The position numbers and the translations under genes are program-made. 24,730 nucleotides of DNA from positions 1-24,730 of the IMG/VR virus record IMGVR_UViG_3300030380_001611, one strand, 5' to 3'. The notes beneath the pieces are model-generated. The model was given only the letters and a program-made list of their open reading frames with translations. It made no database searches and had not been told where the DNA came from. Source of the DNA: a virus. Positions 22,703-24,730 of this stretch are shown here, one piece after another. Positions within the stretch are counted from its first letter, which is position 1. Every line of letters starts with the position of its first letter.

Positions 22703-22711
22703 ATTATACCA
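22703..22711 (-). promoter_or_regulatory. Extended -10 promoter for the LexA-like operon, apparently leaderless
   Basis: On the - strand TGG-TATAAT (22711-22703) is a perfect -10 with the TGn extension. The ATG at 22697 begins only five bases after the TATAAT, so the predicted transcription start falls at or next to the A of the ATG. No good -35 is found at 16-18 bases, as is common for extended -10 promoters. Confidence 0.7.
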
Positions 22712-22719
22712 CAACAATG

Positions 22720-22735
22720 TGTCAGAATTATGTCA
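22720..22735. promoter_or_regulatory. TGTCA-N6-TGTCA direct repeat, candidate operator
   Basis: TGTCA at 22720-22724 and 22731-22735 (TGACA on the - strand), 11 bases apart start to start, just upstream of the extended -10. LexA sites in alphaproteobacteria are also direct repeats with an 11-base step (GTTC-N7-GTTC), so this could be the site for the LexA-like protein encoded next to it. The second copy overlaps the stop codon of the preceding gene. Confidence 0.45.
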
Positions 22736-22975
22736 AGTAATATCACTTGCAACCCAACCCCCATCATCTATTCTTTTATCTTCAATTTGTTTTTCAAGTT
22801 CTTTTATTCTTACTTGTAGCTGACCATTTTGTTTTTGATGCACCTTACTAATTGCTTCAAGATTTTTTATTTTCAATTCTTGTTCTGCAATTATTCTTTC
22901 TAAATCATTTATGCCTTTAGTTTCTTTAGCATCTTTTACTTTATCTACTAAAGATTTTAAATAAGTATCAACCAT
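22733..22975 (-). CDS. Coiled-coil protein (80 aa), unknown
   Basis: Helical throughout, with heptads DLERIIAEQELKIKNLEAIS and LQVRIKELEKQIEDK, ending DDGGWVASDIT. It resembles other small phage coiled-coil proteins only in general character. Its start overlaps the upstream gene by eight bases; its end runs into the promoter region of the LexA-like gene. Confidence 0.6.
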   Translation of the reverse strand: MVDTYLKSLVDKVKDAKETKGINDLERIIAEQELKIKNLEAISKVHQKQNGQLQVRIKELEKQIEDKRIDDGGWVASDIT

Positions 22976-23216
22976 TAGTACTAAAACTTTCCTCAGTTCT
23001 AACTACATTCTTTTCACTTAAAGAATAAGCCTGTGATTGCTCGAATAAAAAGTATTTATTCTTCTCATAGTCTTCTGTTTTCATCATCAACTTAGCATAA
23101 GCATCTGCATCTTCTCTTGTTGCAAATCCTTTTTGTTGATAGTAGTTAGCTGTACCATCTATCTTTGACATTATTATATATTTATTAGCTTTTACTTTTT
23201 CTTTTGTACCAAACAT
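22968..23216 (-). CDS. Hypothetical small protein (82 aa)
   Basis: The ATG at 23216 has a perfect ribosome site, AGGAGG, seven bases upstream. The protein has a beta strand followed by helix (ANKYIIMSKIDGTANYYQQKGFATREDADAYAKLMMK), a layout like small antirestriction-type or SPOR-like alpha/beta folds, then a second strand-like part (NKYFLFEQSQAYSL). No definite family. The strong ribosome site suggests high early expression. Confidence 0.65.
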   Translation of the reverse strand: MFGTKEKVKANKYIIMSKIDGTANYYQQKGFATREDADAYAKLMMKTEDYEKNKYFLFEQSQAYSLSEKNVVRTEESFSTNG

Positions 23217-23217
23217 A

Positions 23218-23361
23218 TTATATCCTCCTAGTTTCTTTTACTAACTCTTCATTAGTAAATTTTGATTGTTTGTTTTTCTTTTTCTTTATTAAGTTTTTAT
23301 TAAATAGTTTCATCCATTTCGCATAAGCGTTTGCAGGATGATACTTACCATTTTGTTTCGT
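23218..23361 (-). CDS. Short basic ORF with unclear start (up to 47 aa)
   Basis: Between the second lipoprotein and the 82-aa gene, one frame reads HTKQNGKYHPANAYAKWMKLFNK and then a Lys-rich tail ending KETRRI before a TAA at 23218. It looks like genuine protein and fills the gap. It has no ATG, GTG or TTG before the Met of WMKLF (ATG at 23313, no ribosome site). A TAA closes the frame upstream. AAGAGG is followed six bases later by ACG at 23361, so a rare ACG start, a sequence error or a decayed start is possible. The 3' AGGAGG is also the ribosome site for the next gene. Confidence 0.35.
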   Translation of the reverse strand, partial: TKQNGKYHPANAYAKWMKLFNKNLIKKKKNKQSKFTNEELVKETRRI

Positions 23362-23497
23362 ATGACACCTCTTTTATTTTTTTATTATATTGATGCTTGA
23401 ATATCTCTTTAACTATTGTTAAAGAAGGATTGCCATTAAACTTATTAGATGAACACCCTATCAGCATAATAAAACTTATCAATAATATTAGTCGCAT
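23345..23497 (-). CDS. Small lipoprotein (50 aa)
   Basis: ATG 23497 lies inside the end of the first lipoprotein gene (10-base overlap). The sequence MRLILLISFIMLIGC is a classic lipoprotein signal with lipobox LIGC (Cys15), followed by SSNKFNGNPSL and a short charged chain. After processing it would be about 36 residues anchored to a membrane. Candidate roles are an outer-membrane spanin-like or superinfection-exclusion lipoprotein; its early-region location favours exclusion or host modification over lysis. Confidence 0.65.
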   Translation of the reverse strand: MRLILLISFIMLIGCSSNKFNGNPSLTIVKEIFKHQYNKKIKEVSYETKW

Positions 23498-23667
23498 TGT
23501 CTTTTTGTTGCGTGTAGTCCTACGTTTTTATCGTATAACCAAACATAAGAATAGGCAACATCCCCATCTCTATCTAAACATTTCTTTCCAAAACTTACTC
23601 TTGGATTTTTAATATTACTACATCCTATTAATGTAATAGATATTAAAAGTATTAATATTGTTCTCAT
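23488..23667 (-). CDS. Small lipoprotein (59 aa)
   Basis: A strong ribosome site (AAGGAG, five bases from the ATG) and a promoter just upstream. MRTILILLISITLIGC gives a lipobox LIGC (Cys16). The mature part has KNPRVSFGKKCLDRDG, YSYVWLYDKNVGLHATKRQCD, with two more cysteines that could pair outside the cytoplasm. I recall a similar small Y-[SV]-Y-V-W-[FL]-Y-D-K protein in other marine phages. First gene of a two-lipoprotein unit; the signal peptides of the two are alike (MR-ILLIS-LIGCS), suggesting duplication of that part. Confidence 0.75.
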   Translation of the reverse strand: MRTILILLISITLIGCSNIKNPRVSFGKKCLDRDGDVAYSYVWLYDKNVGLHATKRQCD

Positions 23668-23689
23668 TTTTTCTCCTTGTTAAACAAGT

Positions 23690-23718
23690 ATCTTACCATA
23701 ATTAATCAGGTAAGTCAA
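23690..23718 (-). promoter_or_regulatory. Sigma70-type promoter for the lipoprotein genes, with internal dyad
   Basis: On the - strand TTGACT (23718-23713), a 17-base spacer and TAAGAT (23695-23690), with TGG just before the -10 as an extended element. The start would be near 23683, about 16 bases before the first lipoprotein ATG. The spacer holds the partial palindrome TACC-N11-GGTA (23694-23712), a possible repressor site. Confidence 0.6.
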
Positions 23719-23721
23719 GTC

Positions 23722-24024
23722 TTAATTTATTGTTTTTTCTTTACAGATACCACCTTCAATCAGAGATTGTGCTGTTCTACCAAACCAACCCTGTAAACGC
23801 CAACAAACTCCAGTATCTATCAAGTGTTGCCACGCCTCTATCTCTTCGTGAGCATCTTTCGCAGGTATATAACCCTCTACTATTCCAACTGCTGTATGAG
23901 TATCATATACCAATCTTCTATCTAACTTCATTTTTTTATACCTCCTATAAAATTCTACCTCATTCTTATCTAAGAAGTTTCTTCTGCCAAGAATAGGTTT
24001 TTTTAATTTAATTTTTCTAGCCAC
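23722..24024 (-). CDS. Conserved phage protein with AWQHLIDTG..WRLQGWFGRTA motif (100 aa)
   Basis: The start is GTG at 24024, overlapping the upstream TAG by one base (TAGTG). The N-terminus is very basic (MARKIKLKKPILGRRNF); the C-terminal half has EEIEAWQHLIDTGVCWRLQGWFGRTAQSLIEGG. I recall the second motif as strongly conserved in small proteins of cyanophages and other marine phages (possibly a DUF7417-type family; not verified). Function unknown. Confidence 0.75.
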   Translation of the reverse strand: MARKIKLKKPILGRRNFLDKNEVEFYRRYKKMKLDRRLVYDTHTAVGIVEGYIPAKDAHEEIEAWQHLIDTGVCWRLQGWFGRTAQSLIEGGICKEKTIN

Positions 24025-24266
24025 TAATCCTCCAATATCTTTTTTATTTCTGCAAGTTTATCATCCTTATCAGACATATCATCCCATACTTTTTTACTAT
24101 CTTTAAGATGACTTCTAATATAATGGTATAAATCCATATCTCCTATCTTTATAAACGCATCTTTACTTTTAGAATAATGTTCTTCGTTTAAGTGTTTATG
24201 TATATCTATTGGTATTTTACTATCACCTATCAAAGAAATTAATTGTATTACTTTACTTACTTTCAT
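24024..24266 (-). CDS. Hypothetical protein (80 aa)
   Basis: Helical protein with VSKVIQLISLIGDSKIPIDIHKHL, DAFIKIGDMDLYHYIRSHLKDSKKVW and an acidic helical tail ending KKILED. No family recognised. It overlaps the upstream gene by 14 bases and the downstream gene by one base. Confidence 0.55.
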   Translation of the reverse strand: MKVSKVIQLISLIGDSKIPIDIHKHLNEEHYSKSKDAFIKIGDMDLYHYIRSHLKDSKKVWDDMSDKDDKLAEIKKILED

Positions 24267-24456
24267 TTTTTATTACCTCCGTTAAATCTTTTCTAACATA
24301 ACTATCTTTCCAACTATCATATCTATCACACTCACCTACCAACCAAGCATCAAAGTCTAACTCTAACGCCCTCTCATATGCATCAGTTTTATTCTTTGCC
24401 TCAACTTCATTGTGATACATAACTACTTCTTGTCTCCACACTCTATATCTTTTCAT
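24253..24456 (-). CDS. Hypothetical small alpha/beta protein (67 aa)
   Basis: The frame opens with GTG at 24462, but ATG 24456 overlaps the upstream TGA as ATGA and is preferred. Start MKRYRVWRQEVVMYHNEVEAKNKTDAYERAL is a strand-strand-helix layout. It resembles the next gene upstream (MNRYRITLSQVSIAEGNDKTEA) in the first 20 residues, so the two may be distant paralogues. Function unknown. Confidence 0.6.
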   Translation of the reverse strand: MKRYRVWRQEVVMYHNEVEAKNKTDAYERALELDFDAWLVGECDRYDSWKDSYVRKDLTEVIKNESK

Positions 24457-24638
24457 TTCCACCCCATTAGTTTTAACAATACTCTCTCTATTTTATTAAC
24501 GATTGTATCATCTAATTGTTTTACTTTTACTTCTAGATTTTTAATAGAAGAAGTTGCTAACACTTTATCTATTGCCTCTGTCTTGTCATTTCCCTCAGCA
24601 ATACTTACTTGTGATAATGTTATTCTATATCTATTCAT
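24453..24638 (-). CDS. Hypothetical small alpha/beta protein (61 aa)
   Basis: The frame extends to 24677, but that part overlaps the end of another gene; ATG 24638 (MNRYRITLSQ) overlaps the upstream TAG by eight bases and is preferred. A first strand MNRYRITLSQVSI is followed by NDKTEAIDKVLATSSI and a helical tail ending LLKLMGWK. It is similar in its start to the gene downstream. Function unknown. Confidence 0.55.
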   Translation of the reverse strand: MNRYRITLSQVSIAEGNDKTEAIDKVLATSSIKNLEVKVKQLDDTIVNKIERVLLKLMGWK

Positions 24639-24730
24639 CTTTAGCCCAATCTCCTCCATATTCTGTTTGAACATCATCTCCTATCTCTGTTCCAGTAAAC
24701 TTAACAACAACCCCATCCTCTTCGTATGTT
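24631..24730 (-). CDS. C-terminal end of a gene entering from the right (partial)
   Basis: On the - strand the frame is open from the window edge to TAG at 24631, giving 32 residues ending TGTEIGDDVQTEYGGDWAKDE. The acidic end and the coupled overlap with the next ATG support a real gene whose 5' part lies beyond base 24730. Too little is visible to name it. Confidence 0.55.
   Translation of the reverse strand, partial: TYEEDGVVVKFTGTEIGDDVQTEYGGDWAKDE

Noticed and set aside
22709-22736. TTGACA at 22736-22731 as a -35 for the TATAAT at 22708-22703 (- strand)
   Set aside because: The spacer would be 22 bases, too long for sigma70. The extended -10 explains the promoter better, and this TTGACA is part of the TGTCA direct repeat.
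23366-23390. Programmed frameshift joining the second lipoprotein to the HTKQNGKYH frame at an A-run
   Set aside because: The A-run does not give a valid -1 slippery heptamer in frame, and the other frame has a TAA immediately before AAGAGG, so a fusion is blocked.
1-24730. tRNA genes, CRISPR arrays, insertion sequences or an integrase
   Set aside because: No cloverleaf, regular direct-repeat/spacer array, transposase or integrase motif was seen on either strand.

Overview
The window is very A+T rich, tightly packed phage DNA. It looks like part of a lytic, short-tailed (podovirus, T7-like replication) marine phage genome of the kind that infects SAR11/Pelagibacter-like or related marine bacteria. 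The evidence is a T7-type replication set (gp4-like primase-helicase, short family-A DNA polymerase, RecB-like exonuclease, gp2.5-like ssDNA-binding protein), a large internal virion protein ending in a muralytic domain, several small proteins I recognise from marine phages, and host-type auxiliary genes (Hsp20, SpeD family). The host assignment is inference from composition and gene style. No RNA polymerase gene lies in the window, and the promoters I can see are of host sigma70 type.

Layout. Positions 1-14339 are all on the + strand. First come virion genes: the end of a tail fibre/appendage protein, a Gln/Asn-rich repeat protein, a HlyC-like acyltransferase, a Lys-rich membrane-active virion protein, a run of tiny basic proteins, an acidic protein, and two large internal virion proteins, the second (1446 aa) with a C-terminal glucosaminidase-like domain. 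A consensus sigma70 promoter at 12375-12403 then starts a second module: small heat-shock protein, holin-like protein, i-spanin-like protein and small exported proteins, probably lysis or late accessory functions. Positions 14336-24730 are all on the - strand: from right to left, small early genes, a promoter and two lipoproteins, more small genes, a LexA-like DNA-binding protein with its own promoter, small genes, a PD-(D/E)XK nuclease, a coiled-coil protein, SSB, a strong intrinsic terminator, primase-helicase, DNA polymerase, exonuclease, a SpeD-family decarboxylase, DUF3310 and three unknown genes. The two arms meet tail to tail inside one CTTAAG palindrome with no spacer.

How the genes work together. 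The leftward arm is the early/middle programme (takeover, regulation, replication). The rightward arm is the late programme (virion, then lysis). The most interesting points are: a HlyC-family lysine acyltransferase directly before a lysine-rich membrane-active virion protein; a probable in-frame gene inside the 1446-aa virion gene that would make a secreted lysin from the same reading frame; an internal start in the primase-helicase that mimics T7 gp4A/4B; a LexA-type DNA-binding domain without peptidase, transcribed from an apparently leaderless promoter next to a TGTCA direct repeat; and paired early lipoproteins. All functional calls are from reading motifs by eye; no database search was run.
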